A stretch of DNA of 28,131 nt from CAWDPQ01 sp049642465 (GCA_049642465.1 JBAROV010000235.1:1-28131); one strand, 5' to 3'. Positions 1 through 9,027 are shown, counted from the stretch's first letter. Notes: generated by a model from the letters alone, not told the origin. Numbers and translations: made by a program.

Positions 1-90
1 CCCCGACACGCTCGCTCGCGGGGACCCCTGCGCCCCGCTCCGCTGCGCGTGGCTCACTCGCGTCGCTCGTTCGCTTGGCCGTCTTTGCAA
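1..90. other. GC-rich low-complexity tail downstream of the dehydrogenase gene
   Basis: The stretch is made of short recurring CGCTCG, CTCGCG and CACTCG units and includes a small GGGGACCCC palindrome near positions 20-28. No credible reading frame was found: the small open frames crossing it are shadows of the gene that ends at 91. It may be part of a dispersed GC-rich intergenic repeat or a hairpin-forming 3' region, but the window starts here, so its full extent cannot be seen. Confidence 0.3.
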
Positions 91-2835
91 TCAGTTGCTC
101 CGCAGGAACGCGACCACATCGGCGACATCCTGCGCGCTGAGACCCAACTGCGCCGCGCTCATCATCAGCGACTCCCGCATACGCCGGCGGTTCGCGACTC
201 GGTCTGTCGGGATAATCTGCGTGGCCCCGCCCATGTTGCGCACCATCAGCGGATCCCCTTCCTTGATGAGCAGCCCTTGAATCGTCAATCCGTCCTTGGT
301 CTTGATCTCGGTGCCGTCGTAGCCGTGCGCGATCTCGGCGTTCGGCTGGACGATCGCCTTGGCGATCACGTCGACTGACTTGCCCCGCGCCCAGCCGTCG
401 AGCGCCGGGCCGAGTTCAGCCCCGGCTCCGCCGATGGCATGGCACATCTGGCAGCGCGTCGCGGTGGTTTTTCCGCGCGAAGCGTCACCGTTGAGACGGG
501 CGATCTCCTCGATCGAGAGCTCGGGCAGATCCGCGGTGGGTCGCGGGATGATCGCTTCGCGTAATTCGATGGCTTCGGGATCGTAGATGCCGGCCGCCTT
601 GAGCGCCGGTCTCAGTTCGTGGTCCGCCCAGTCGTTGGAGAGACGGTTCAGCAGCCACCATGTCGCCGCCTCGCGCAGCGGACTCTCCGGCTCCGCGAGA
701 CGCAGCACCGCCTTCGATGCGGCGGGATCGTCGATGAAGGCGAGTGTATCCAGCGCCAGTCGCCGCTCGGCTGCCGATAACTTCGCGGATCGTGCTCGAG
801 CGACCAAATCCGGGATGGCGGCGGGCACGTGCAAACGCCACGCAATGCGCGCGAAGGGATTGGACCACGTGAGGGGATCCTTCGCCCCAAGCTCGGCTCG
901 CAGCCGCTCGTAGAGCGCCCGCTCTTTGCCGGCGGCGCCCGTGCCAAACGCTTCGAGGTAACTGCGATCCTGCCCATCGAAGCCGCGCGCGATATCCACG
1001 AGAATGTTCAGTGCCGCGGCGGCCGGCTGGTCGCGCAGCGACAAGGCCACTTCTCGCCGAACGCCTGCGTCTGCATCGCGCGCGAGTTTAGCCGCGACTG
1101 GCATCACGTCGACGCCGGCGCGCCTCATCGCTCGATACGCAGCGATCCGTAGCGCGGGGTCGGACTGCGACTCCGGCGAGCCCGCGCGCTGACGCCCTTC
1201 CGGTCCGAGCTGATAGAGAAGATAGATGGCCCGACCACGCAGATACGGGTTGGGATCGTTGAGCAGTGCAGCAACCGCGTCCACGGCCGCCGCACCGCGC
1301 GACTTGAGGCCCTCGAAGCCGATCGCGCGGACATTGACCGCCGGCGATCGAAGCGCCGTGATCAGACCCTCGATCGCAGCGGGGTCGAACGCGGGAACCT
1401 TGGAGGCGAACCCTTTCGGCGCGATCCGGTAGATCGCGCCGGACAACGTCTGATCGAGATCCTGGTGGCCGCCGACGCGCGCGTCGATCCAGTCGCTCAC
1501 GTACAGCGCACCGTCGGGACCCACGGCGATGTCCGATGGCCTGAAGAGCGTATGAATCGCTCCGGTGACGCCGGTGGTCCCCATCACGAAATCCGAGCCG
1601 GCGTACTGCTGCTTGACGTTCGAGGTCAGAAAGATCTTCCGGTCGAGACGGAAGCCCGCGCCTTCGCGCTTGGGCTGATACGAGAAGATCTCGTTCCGCC
1701 CGGCGTCTGCGGCGAGGAACGTCCCTTCCCACGATGCGCCAAGTGCGCCGTTCTCGTAAAAGACATTCCCGGTCGGCGAGCCACCGCCGTACACATCACC
1801 CGCCGGCGTCATGCCCGGATCATCCTGACGCCACTCCGCTACAGGAATCGATTGACCAGGGCGGCGATCCGCCTGCCAGGTGCGCTGGCCGTCGTTCGAC
1901 GAGAATCCGAAATTGGCGTATTCCATCACCCAGCTCACGCGACAGGCGGGCGGGTCGTCGTTGTCGTTCTGGAAGACATCTCCGAGCGAGGTCACCGATT
2001 GCTCGTAGCTGTTGCGGTAGTTGGATCCGATGATCTCGGCGCTGGTCCCATCCGCATTCATCCGTACGGTGAATCCGCCCACGTACACGTAGCCATCGTC
2101 GCTCGCCTTTCCGGCATATGCAGCGGGATCGTTCGGGAACTTGAACGGACCGACCGGATTGGGACGGTACGAGCCGAAGATCCGGAACGTTTTACCGGAT
2201 TTGTCCGTGAACATCGCCCCGGTGTTGCCGGCGTTGAAGATCCATTTTCCGTCCGGACCGACGGTCACCGAGTGCAGCGAGTGGTCGTGGTTGATCCCCT
2301 GAAAGCCCGTCAAAAGCACCTCGCGCTTATCCACTTGCGGATCGAAGCGCAGATTCCGGTCGACGTCGGTGTAGACGATCAAGTCGGGCGGCTGTGCCAC
2401 GACGACCTTGTTGTCGATGACGGAGACACCGAGCGGAGCAATCAGCGCGGGTTCCTGCACGAACGTATGCGTACTGTCAGCCTTGCCATCGCCATCAGTG
2501 TCCTGCAAGACGATGATGCGATCGCCCTCGGGCTGACGGGCATGATGGGAGCGATAGCGAACCCCTTCGGCGACCCAGATCCGTCCGTTTCGATCGATGT
2601 CGATGTTGGTAGGGTTGTGCAGCAGCGGCGACGATGCCCAAAGCGTGACCTCCAAACCGTCCGGCAACTCGAAGAGGTCAAGCGGAATCTGGACCGGCTG
2701 CGCGGGCGGAGTGGGTTGAGCAGCGGGAGCCTGGCCGCTCTGCGGAGCAGGCGCTTGAAACGCCTGCTGTGGCGCAACGGCCGTCAACATCAGCACGAGC
2801 ATCACAGTCAGTGGGGAAAAGCCAAGTCGACGCAT
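91..2835 (-). CDS. Exported membrane-bound dehydrogenase-like protein: beta-propeller, HEAT repeats and C-terminal cytochrome c
   Basis: A 914-residue exported protein. Residues 1-25 form a signal peptide. Residues about 45-470 look like the beta-propeller of sorbosone/glucose-dehydrogenase-like proteins (recurring DGDGKAD, VGPDGKW and VGPDGALYVSDW type blades). Residues about 490-720 are alanine-rich helical repeats of HEAT type. The C-terminal 120 residues carry one heme site, CQMCH at 795-799, in the putative heme-binding domain typical of Planctomycetes and Verrucomicrobia (TIGR02604/TIGR02603-like architecture). The likely role is periplasmic oxidation of a sugar or alcohol with electrons passed to the heme, but the substrate is unknown. 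A Shine-Dalgarno AGGGAG lies 4 bases before the ATG, and a TATAAA box (2871-2876 on this strand) lies in the 74-bp gap after the ABC permease gene, so the gene may have its own promoter. Confidence 0.85.
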   Translation of the reverse strand: MRRLGFSPLTVMLVLMLTAVAPQQAFQAPAPQSGQAPAAQPTPPAQPVQIPLDLFELPDGLEVTLWASSPLLHNPTNIDIDRNGRIWVAEGVRYRSHHARQPEGDRIIVLQDTDGDGKADSTHTFVQEPALIAPLGVSVIDNKVVVAQPPDLIVYTDVDRNLRFDPQVDKREVLLTGFQGINHDHSLHSVTVGPDGKWIFNAGNTGAMFTDKSGKTFRIFGSYRPNPVGPFKFPNDPAAYAGKASDDGYVYVGGFTVRMNADGTSAEIIGSNYRNSYEQSVTSLGDVFQNDNDDPPACRVSWVMEYANFGFSSNDGQRTWQADRRPGQSIPVAEWRQDDPGMTPAGDVYGGGSPTGNVFYENGALGASWEGTFLAADAGRNEIFSYQPKREGAGFRLDRKIFLTSNVKQQYAGSDFVMGTTGVTGAIHTLFRPSDIAVGPDGALYVSDWIDARVGGHQDLDQTLSGAIYRIAPKGFASKVPAFDPAAIEGLITALRSPAVNVRAIGFEGLKSRGAAAVDAVAALLNDPNPYLRGRAIYLLYQLGPEGRQRAGSPESQSDPALRIAAYRAMRRAGVDVMPVAAKLARDADAGVRREVALSLRDQPAAAALNILVDIARGFDGQDRSYLEAFGTGAAGKERALYERLRAELGAKDPLTWSNPFARIAWRLHVPAAIPDLVARARSAKLSAAERRLALDTLAFIDDPAASKAVLRLAEPESPLREAATWWLLNRLSNDWADHELRPALKAAGIYDPEAIELREAIIPRPTADLPELSIEEIARLNGDASRGKTTATRCQMCHAIGGAGAELGPALDGWARGKSVDVIAKAIVQPNAEIAHGYDGTEIKTKDGLTIQGLLIKEGDPLMVRNMGGATQIIPTDRVANRRRMRESLMMSAAQLGLSAQDVADVVAFLRSN

Positions 2836-2870
2836 AAGTCTCCCTGAGAAAAGGCTTCTTGACGTCCAAC

Positions 2871-2876
2871 TTTATA
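2871..2876 (-). promoter_or_regulatory. Possible -10 box (TATAAA) for the dehydrogenase gene
   Basis: TATAAA on the minus strand lies 35 bases before the ATG at 2835. No good -35 match was found about 17 bases further upstream, so this is only a weak candidate for an independent promoter behind the ABC operon. Confidence 0.3.
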
Positions 2877-2909
2877 CGAATGTCGACGGCGTCGCGAAGA
2901 GCGGTATCG

Positions 2910-4652
2910 TCAGCCGAGGTCGAGCCGCGTGGCTCCGGGCGCGGGAACGTCGAATGCCGTCGGAAGATCCAGCCGTGAACTGCGATCCGACGTGAATCGC
3001 GGGACGAGCGCACCAGCGACGAGCGCGCCCCAGAACGCCGCCGCGGCACTGAGGTCGGTGAGTGCGAAGGCTTCGATTCGCGCGAATATCGAGATGGCGA
3101 ACAGTCCGCCGACCAGGACCGCCGGGCCGATGGTGTTCAGATCGGCGGTAGGGGCGTAACTCGCCACAAAGGGCAGCTGCGTGGCATTGAACGTCATGAA
3201 CGAAAGGAACGCAATGCCCAGCAGCAAACCCGACAGCGTGTGCATCAACGCCCTTTGTTCACCGAGTAAATAGAGGTTTGCGGGCAAGAGCACGATGACC
3301 ACGGGCACGACGATACTGATCACTGCTGCGCGTCTGACGCCCGCGAGAAACGCCTGCGTGTTGCCCAGCCAGGCGAGCCGGAAGAGCCTGTTGCCGCGGA
3401 GGTCGGCCGGCAGCCGCATGATGTGACGGACACCGGCGAGCATGATCATCAAGGCGGTGGTTTGCGTGGAGAAGGCCCATGCCGGTACGGCCGACGCGTC
3501 TCGCGCAACGGCCCGGCTGACGGCGGCCAACAGCAGAATCGAAATGGCGAGCGACAGAGCCGTGCACCCCGCCAGGACGACGCGATGCGGCGCGCTGCGG
3601 AACAGGCAGTGCAGCGTCAGGAAAAAGCCGGCCTGCGACGCCGGCGCGCGGATGATCGTCCACCTCGTGGCGCGACTGAGAATACCCGGCGCACGGTACT
3701 TCGAGGCGCGACCGCCGACAAGCGGTAGCGGGAGCTGGCGCGAGTTCCAGTAGTAGCCGCCGACTGCGAGGAGCAGGGAACCCATGAAGGCTGCGACGGC
3801 GCGCCAGGCAAGCGGCCTGAGCCTGGCCGCGTTCTCGCGGTAGCGTGCGGCGGCGCGTTCCTCCAGGGGCTTGATGCGCGTCGGCAAATCCGGGGGCGGC
3901 AACTCCGTCACCAATCGTCCGGCGAGTGTTTCGTGCAGGCCGAGAAACCACACCGGCGGCCACAACCTGGCTTCGCTACCACCCTGCGTCGCGCGAGTGA
4001 GGATCGCGGGCAGCAGCAGGAAGCTGGTGATCACCGCAACGATCAGCAAGGCTTGCACGGGCGCCGACACCCGCGTGAACCGCACGCCCAGCGCCGCGCG
4101 CAGCAGCTCCCGCAGGACCACGATCGAGGCAAACGCGAACAACCCGGCACCAATCGTGATCACCAGGTGTACCGCAATCAGCGTGAGCGCGGGGACGACA
4201 CCAATGGGCAGTCTCGCCACCATCAACGTTGGATGGAAGACGCTCGACAGCGCGCTGATGGTGAGGGCGAACCCGCCCGCGACGATTGCGATCGCGCGCA
4301 GTTTGGCCCTGACGATCACCGCCTGCGGGATCGGCAGCGAACCCAGGATGGCGGTATCGCGCGGGTCGAGTGAGAGCGCATCCCAGGTGATCACGGCGAC
4401 GAGCGCCATGACAATCATCGCGCTGGCAATGAAGAAGAATCGGTCGTAGATCGCCAGATCCGCGGTGCGGCCGGGTGACGGGAAGGGCATGAAGAGAAAC
4501 TTCAGGGAGATCAAGATGCTCACGAACAGCGCGAGCGCCAAAAGGCCGCCGCAGACCATGGCGATCGCATCGTGACGGTCGGCATCAGGCGAGACGAGAT
4601 CGTTCTCCAGGAACCGCTGCAGAAAGTGCTGGGTGAGCAGCCGTTCACGCAC
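2910..4652 (-). CDS. ABC-2 type exporter permease, multi-spanning membrane protein
   Basis: A 580-residue integral membrane protein with about a dozen hydrophobic segments, for example residues 31-53, 73-95, 147-175 and 203-220, and several more after 290. It begins with GTG, and GTGCGTGA contains both this start and the TGA of the ATPase gene, an 8-bp overlap that implies translational coupling. With the ATPase it would form an ABC-2 type exporter. No substrate can be named. The length is about twice that of a simple ABC-2 permease, and a soluble stretch around 250-290 separates two membrane halves, so it may be a fused pair of half-permeases. The family assignment rests mainly on the partner gene and topology. 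Confidence 0.75.
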   Translation of the reverse strand: MRERLLTQHFLQRFLENDLVSPDADRHDAIAMVCGGLLALALFVSILISLKFLFMPFPSPGRTADLAIYDRFFFIASAMIVMALVAVITWDALSLDPRDTAILGSLPIPQAVIVRAKLRAIAIVAGGFALTISALSSVFHPTLMVARLPIGVVPALTLIAVHLVITIGAGLFAFASIVVLRELLRAALGVRFTRVSAPVQALLIVAVITSFLLLPAILTRATQGGSEARLWPPVWFLGLHETLAGRLVTELPPPDLPTRIKPLEERAAARYRENAARLRPLAWRAVAAFMGSLLLAVGGYYWNSRQLPLPLVGGRASKYRAPGILSRATRWTIIRAPASQAGFFLTLHCLFRSAPHRVVLAGCTALSLAISILLLAAVSRAVARDASAVPAWAFSTQTTALMIMLAGVRHIMRLPADLRGNRLFRLAWLGNTQAFLAGVRRAAVISIVVPVVIVLLPANLYLLGEQRALMHTLSGLLLGIAFLSFMTFNATQLPFVASYAPTADLNTIGPAVLVGGLFAISIFARIEAFALTDLSAAAAFWGALVAGALVPRFTSDRSSRLDLPTAFDVPAPGATRLDLG

Positions 4653-5415
4653 CGTCGGTCACCACATCCGCAATGTCGCGGGCTGTCTGTTCAGGGTTCA
4701 CTTCGAGGACCAGTTCCGCGAACACCTGTTCCAGCGACTCGTGCGCCATCAGACTGCGCAGCTGTTGGATCGTGTCCTGCGCCACGATGCGTCCGCGATG
4801 AAGGACGATGACGCGCGTGCAGAGCTTCTCGACGACCTCGAGGACGTGCGAGCTATAGAGAACCGCTTTGCCCCGAGCGGCCAGCGTCTGCACCAGGTGG
4901 CGAAGGACGAGCAGGGTGGTGACGTCCAGCCCGGAGTCCGGTTCATCGAAGATCAACAGGTCCGGGTCATGCAGCAGTGCTGCGATGATGAGGACCTTCT
5001 GCTTCATCCCTTTCGAATACGCACTGATCGGTTGTTCGCCTGCATCAGTAAGGCCGAACAGTTCGATGAGCGCGTTCATCCTGCGCTCCATCGACGTCGC
5101 GGGTAACTCGCGGAGGCGGCCGAGGAGCCGTAGTTGCTCGCGCGCAGAGAGGAACGGATAGAGCATCGGCTCCTCGGGCACGTAGCCAAGCCGTCGCCTG
5201 AAACCGATGGGGTCGGCCGAGACCGCACGGCCATCGAAGAGGACGAGGCCGCTCGACGGTTCGACCAGGCCGGTCAGCATCCGTCCTGTCGTCGTCTTGC
5301 CCGACCCGTTGGGACCCAGATAGCCGACCACCTCGCCCGGTCTCACGACAAAGCTCACGTCATCGACAACCGTGACGCCAAAATACCGTTTAACGAGGTT
5401 GCGCGCCTCTAACAT
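4645..5415 (-). CDS. ABC transporter ATP-binding protein (ABC-2 exporter type)
   Basis: A 256-residue ABC ATPase with all main motifs. Walker A is GPNGSGKTT (34-42). A glutamate stands at the Q-loop position (VPEEP, around 82). The signature is YSKGMKQK (133-140), Walker B with catalytic Glu is LLIFDEP (153-159), the D-loop is SGLD, and the switch is SSH with His190. The YSKGM signature and VPEE Q-loop are usual in ABC-2 exporters of drugs, lipids or polysaccharides. It is the first gene of a two-gene operon with the permease that overlaps its stop codon. The upstream neighbour is the divergent purine permease, 109 bp away, and no strong Shine-Dalgarno precedes the ATG. Confidence 0.92.
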   Translation of the reverse strand: MLEARNLVKRYFGVTVVDDVSFVVRPGEVVGYLGPNGSGKTTTGRMLTGLVEPSSGLVLFDGRAVSADPIGFRRRLGYVPEEPMLYPFLSAREQLRLLGRLRELPATSMERRMNALIELFGLTDAGEQPISAYSKGMKQKVLIIAALLHDPDLLIFDEPDSGLDVTTLLVLRHLVQTLAARGKAVLYSSHVLEVVEKLCTRVIVLHRGRIVAQDTIQQLRSLMAHESLEQVFAELVLEVNPEQTARDIADVVTDGA

Positions 5416-5524
5416 CGCAGCGCCTGATTTGACACCCTTCCGGGCGATTTGTGCCAGTGATAACCGCGCGCCCCAGGGGTGTCTGCTCGTATTCCTTCAC
5501 TTTCCATTGGGACGCTCCACTAGA

Positions 5525-6859
5525 ATGTCGGCCTTTCGTCCCATGATGAACTTCGATCTGCAGGCGCGCGGCACGACAACCGCGCGCGAGGTGCGTGGCG
5601 GTTGTGCCACATTCCTGACGATGGCGTACATCCTGTTCGCCAATCCGTCGATCCTTGCCGCCGCGGGAATTCCGTTCGAGCCGGCGGTGGCGGCAACCGC
5701 AGCGGCCGCCGCAATCTGCACGCTCCTGATGGGCCTGGGAGCGAACTTTCCCCTCGCGCTCGCGCCCGGCATGGGCCTCAACGCCGTCGTCGCCTTTCAA
5801 GTGGTGGGGCAGACCGGCTCGTGGCAGGCAGCCATGGGTCTCGTGGTGCTGAACGGTCTCGTCGTGCTCGCGCTGGTCCTCGCAGGCGTTCGCGAGGCCG
5901 TGATGAACGCGATTCCACTCGACCTTCGACGCGCGATCAGTGTCGGCATCGGTTTGTTCATCGCGCTCATCGGCGCGGTGAACGCACGGCTCGTCGTGAT
6001 TCCGCCCAGCTCGGTGGCGGCGCTCGCCAGAGATCCCCTGGCGGCGGTTCCACCCGTCACCCACGGATCGTTGCACGCGCCCGAGCCGTTGATTGCGCTT
6101 GGCGGCTTGCTGCTCATCGCGTTCCTCCTCTCGAGACGCGTGCCCGGCGCAATCGTGATCGGCATCGTCGGCACCACGGTTGCCGCGCTGCTGCTCGGCA
6201 TCTCGCATTGGCCCGACGCCTGGTTTCGGATGCCGCGGTTCGACACCGCTTTCGAGGCGGATCTCCGGAGCGCGTTGGACGTTCGTTTTGCTCCGCTACT
6301 GCTGTCGATCGTCATGGTCGATTTCTTCGACACGCTCGGCACGGTGACCGCCATCGCGGAGACCGGTGGGCTGCACGATCGACTGGGACGGATACCACGG
6401 CTGCGCTCGATTCTGGCGATCGACTCGATCAGCGCAGCGATCGGCGGAGTCTTCGGCGTGAGTTCGGTGACTTCTTACGTCGAGTCCGCCGCCGGCGTCG
6501 CCGAAGGCGCGCGAACCGGCCTGCACAACGTCATCGTCGCCGCACTGTTCGCCGCCTGCATGTTTGCTGCGCCGCTCTTCGCGATCGTGCCCGCGGCCGC
6601 GACCGCTCCGGCGTTGATCGTCGTCGGCTTCCTGATGTGCCAGCAGATCGTCCGGATGGACTTTGCCGCGCTGGACACGGCGATTCCGGCGTTCCTGATC
6701 CTCCTGATGACGCCGCTGACGTTCTCCATTTCGCACGGCATCGGCTACGGGTTCATCGCGTACGTGGGGATCAAGCTGCTCCGCGGGCGCCCGGGCGACG
6801 TGCAGCCGATGATGTATGCGGCGGCGGTGTTCTTCGTCGCCTATTTCGGTTCGGCCTGA
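5525..6859 (+). CDS. NCS2 family permease, AzgA type (adenine/guanine/hypoxanthine)
   Basis: A 444-residue proton-coupled nucleobase transporter of the AzgA (COG2252) branch of NCS2. Matching blocks are GMGLNA (82-87), which resembles the family's GMGLNAYFA, DFFDTLGT (266-273) and the segment 313-333 beginning SSVTSYVESAAGV. Length agrees with E. coli AdeP/GhxP (about 445). An open frame extends upstream to 5372, but ATG 5525 gives the normal family length, while the longer form would overlap the divergent ATPase gene. ATG 5546 is an alternative. The ribosome site is weak. It could import a purine base, and the neighbouring nucleoside-deaminase-like gene at 7046 would fit salvage, though the two genes converge. 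Confidence 0.88.
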   Translation: MSAFRPMMNFDLQARGTTTAREVRGGCATFLTMAYILFANPSILAAAGIPFEPAVAATAAAAAICTLLMGLGANFPLALAPGMGLNAVVAFQVVGQTGSWQAAMGLVVLNGLVVLALVLAGVREAVMNAIPLDLRRAISVGIGLFIALIGAVNARLVVIPPSSVAALARDPLAAVPPVTHGSLHAPEPLIALGGLLLIAFLLSRRVPGAIVIGIVGTTVAALLLGISHWPDAWFRMPRFDTAFEADLRSALDVRFAPLLLSIVMVDFFDTLGTVTAIAETGGLHDRLGRIPRLRSILAIDSISAAIGGVFGVSSVTSYVESAAGVAEGARTGLHNVIVAALFAACMFAAPLFAIVPAAATAPALIVVGFLMCQQIVRMDFAALDTAIPAFLILLMTPLTFSISHGIGYGFIAYVGIKLLRGRPGDVQPMMYAAAVFFVAYFGSA

Positions 6860-6865
6860 TTATGA

Positions 6866-7069
6866 CTGACGCGTGTCAGTCGCTAGTCGCTAGTCCGTCT
6901 GACGCCTGTCAGTCGCTGAGTCGTTAGTCGTTGAGTCGTTAGTTGTCAGGTCTTGGGTCGCCGGCGGCGAACGGCGATCAATCCTCAATACAATCGACAA
7001 TCGTCAATCCAATCCGCAATCGTCAATCAATGCAATCTGCAATCGTCAGTCCTCAGTCTGCAGTCGGTT
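6866..7069. repeat. Degenerate short tandem repeats between two convergent genes
   Basis: Two adjoining arrays of imperfect 6-8 bp units fill the gap between the purine permease stop and the amidohydrolase stop. The first (about 6866-6952) is built on AGTCGCT/AGTCGTT and contains a 19-bp direct repeat, 6866-6884 and 6899-6917, with one mismatch. The second (about 6976-7069) is built on CAATC units spaced by 1-3 bases, such as CAATCGTCAATC. It runs into the last codons of the amidohydrolase gene (7046-7069). No protein or RNA gene is visible in it. Confidence 0.75.
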
Positions 7070-9025
7070 CAGTTCTACATAGTCCTCGACCACCGTCTGG
7101 TCGCTTCGTGCCCCGAGCCGCTCCAGCAGCGCGACGATGATGGCCGCTTTGTCCTGAGCATCGCGCCGGGACCAGGTGCGGGACTTCAGCTCGAGGAAGT
7201 AGCCGTCGGTTGCGGGCTTCAGCAGGCGATCGAGGTGTACGTAGAACTGGACGCCGCGATAGCCAACGAGCCAGCGGCGACGGTCTTTTTCGATCTCGCG
7301 TTCGCGCTCCGGCTTGAAGTACTCACGGTAGAAGCGGGGCGAGTGCGTCGCGGGCGCGAGGAAGCGGGAACGGAAGAGCAGAACCGAGCCAAACGCCTCT
7401 TCGTGAGAGAGGCCGGTGAGCGTCAGCCGCGCGCGCACGTTTGTTACGTTGTCGTGCTCGTCGAGTTTTGCGTCCTCCCGGTAGCGCAATCGGCCCTGTT
7501 CCGGATCGTCGAAAAAGAAATACGTGTCGAACTGGTGGTAGTGAACGGCGCGAATGACGGTGATCTCGTCGCTCGCGAGCGCTTCCAGTATCGGGTCCGG
7601 AGACTGCAGGCGCGCCTTCACCTGGACCTCGAAGCTCTCTTCCTCGGTCGCTCCGCCAATCGCGATCAGCTTCTGCAGCACGCTCTGCTCTCGCTCGATC
7701 AGAAACATGTCGACTCGCCGCGCGATGTCGGCAGCCGCGGATCGCAACTGCTCCTCGTCGAGGGTGAGGAGGTCGCGGTCGCGCAGCAACCATCGCCCGT
7801 TGCACATCACGTCGACTACGTCCGAGGCCTTGCTGGCATAGACCAGCTGGGCGTAGATGCTGTTCGGATCGCGGCCGAATCGCGGCACATTGTGCGGCTG
7901 ATTGAGGTCCACGACGATGAGGTCGGCGCGCTTGCCAGCCTCGAGCGATCCGGTGATGGCGTCACAATGCAGCGCACGGGCGCCGAGCCGCGTCGCCATG
8001 AGCAGCGCCTGGCGGGCTGGCAACGCCGTTGGATCGCCGCTGACGCCTTTGGCCAGCAGCGCCGCGAGTCGCATCTCCTCGAACATGTCGAGGTCGTTGT
8101 TCGAGGCGGTGCCATCGGTGCCGATGCCGACAGTCGCTCCCAGCTCGAGCATCTTGACAATCGGTGCGACGCCCGAGCCGAGTTTCAGGTTGCTCGTCGG
8201 GTTGTGTGCGATCCCCGCACCGGCGTCCTTCAGCGTTCGGATCTCCCCCTCGTCCACGTGCACGCAGTGCGCGGCGAGCACGCGCGCGTCGAAGAGCCGC
8301 TGCTTCTTGACCCAGGGGACGGGCGGCATACCGTGTTCACGACGAGATTGCTCGACTTCGAACGATGTCTCAGAGAGATGGGTATGCAGCGGGACGTCGA
8401 ACTCGCACGCCAGGTCGGCGCACGATCTGAGGATGTCGGTGGTGCAGGTGTACGGCGCGTGTGGTGCGACCGCGGGGAGAATCAGTTCGTGCCCCCTCCA
8501 GCGCGCGATGAAGTCGCGCGCGCGGTCAAGGGCGTCCTCGAAGCTGGCGGCATCCGGGGAGGGAAACTTGAGCACGGTTTGCGCGCAGAGCGCGCGCAGT
8601 CCCGCGGCGGCCGTCGCCTCGGCGACGGATTCTTCGAAGTAATACATGTCGGCGAAACATGTCGTGCCGGATCGAATCATCTCGGCACAGGCGAGTTGCG
8701 TGCCGAGCGCGACGAAGTCCGGCCGCACGAACTCGCGCTCGACCGGCATCATGTACCCCATGAGCCAGACGTCGAGGCGGAGGTCGTCGGCCAGTCCGCG
8801 CAGCAGCGTCATCGGCGCGTGGGTGTGGGCATTCACGAGGCCAGGCAACACCACGCGCCCGCGGCAGTCGACGGTCTCGAGCGGCTCGTAGGCTGATTCG
8901 ATGTTGCCGACCGAGAGAATCTTGCTGCCCTTGATGGCGATCGATCCTGGCGCGTAGGCCGTAAACGCGTCGTCCATCGTCAGGACGTGCGCGTTGGTGA
9001 GCAGGATGTCGCAGGGCGTCCGCAT
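7046..9025 (-). CDS. Amidohydrolase (MTA/SAH deaminase-like) fused to a C-terminal CYTH-like domain
   Basis: A 659-residue two-domain protein. Residues 1-440 are an amidohydrolase-superfamily metal enzyme of the methylthioadenosine/S-adenosylhomocysteine deaminase or chlorohydrolase group. The metal and catalytic residues are VNAHTHAP (H67, H69), HTHLSET (H216), AAHCVH (H253) and GIGTDG (D304), and the N-terminus starts a typical TNAHVLTMD strand. Residues about 445-659 do not belong to that family. FEVQVKARL (465-473) resembles the CYTH signature ExExK with Q468 for the second Glu, followed by QFDTYFFFDD (498-507), GRLRYRED, a basic stretch FKPEREREIEKDRRR and VHLDRL/GYFLELKSR, the usual CYTH order. 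CYTH domains bind triphosphates and metal. The last codons lie in the repeat array. The ATG is only 2 bp from an inverted repeat, with no Shine-Dalgarno between. Confidence 0.85.
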   Translation of the reverse strand: MRTPCDILLTNAHVLTMDDAFTAYAPGSIAIKGSKILSVGNIESAYEPLETVDCRGRVVLPGLVNAHTHAPMTLLRGLADDLRLDVWLMGYMMPVEREFVRPDFVALGTQLACAEMIRSGTTCFADMYYFEESVAEATAAAGLRALCAQTVLKFPSPDAASFEDALDRARDFIARWRGHELILPAVAPHAPYTCTTDILRSCADLACEFDVPLHTHLSETSFEVEQSRREHGMPPVPWVKKQRLFDARVLAAHCVHVDEGEIRTLKDAGAGIAHNPTSNLKLGSGVAPIVKMLELGATVGIGTDGTASNNDLDMFEEMRLAALLAKGVSGDPTALPARQALLMATRLGARALHCDAITGSLEAGKRADLIVVDLNQPHNVPRFGRDPNSIYAQLVYASKASDVVDVMCNGRWLLRDRDLLTLDEEQLRSAAADIARRVDMFLIEREQSVLQKLIAIGGATEEESFEVQVKARLQSPDPILEALASDEITVIRAVHYHQFDTYFFFDDPEQGRLRYREDAKLDEHDNVTNVRARLTLTGLSHEEAFGSVLLFRSRFLAPATHSPRFYREYFKPEREREIEKDRRRWLVGYRGVQFYVHLDRLLKPATDGYFLELKSRTWSRRDAQDKAAIIVALLERLGARSDQTVVEDYVELNRLQTED

Positions 9026-9027
9026 CT

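Noticed and set aside
1465..2847. A 460-codon plus-strand open frame
   Set aside because: Lies antisense to the beta-propeller part of the dehydrogenase-like gene and shows no domain or signal.
5429..5434. TTGACA as a -35 box for the purine permease
   Set aside because: No fitting -10 follows at 16-18 bp; the closest (TGATAA) is about 22 bp away.
5602..6927. A 441-codon plus-strand frame across the purine permease
   Set aside because: Arg-rich and without membrane segments; it is a shifted frame of the permease.
6866..7069. CRISPR array from the repeating units
   Set aside because: Units are 6-8 bp, degenerate and lack spacers of regular length; no cas gene is near.
6953..8896. A 647-codon plus-strand open frame
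   Set aside because: Antisense to the amidohydrolase-CYTH gene, with no motif, and begins inside the tandem repeats.
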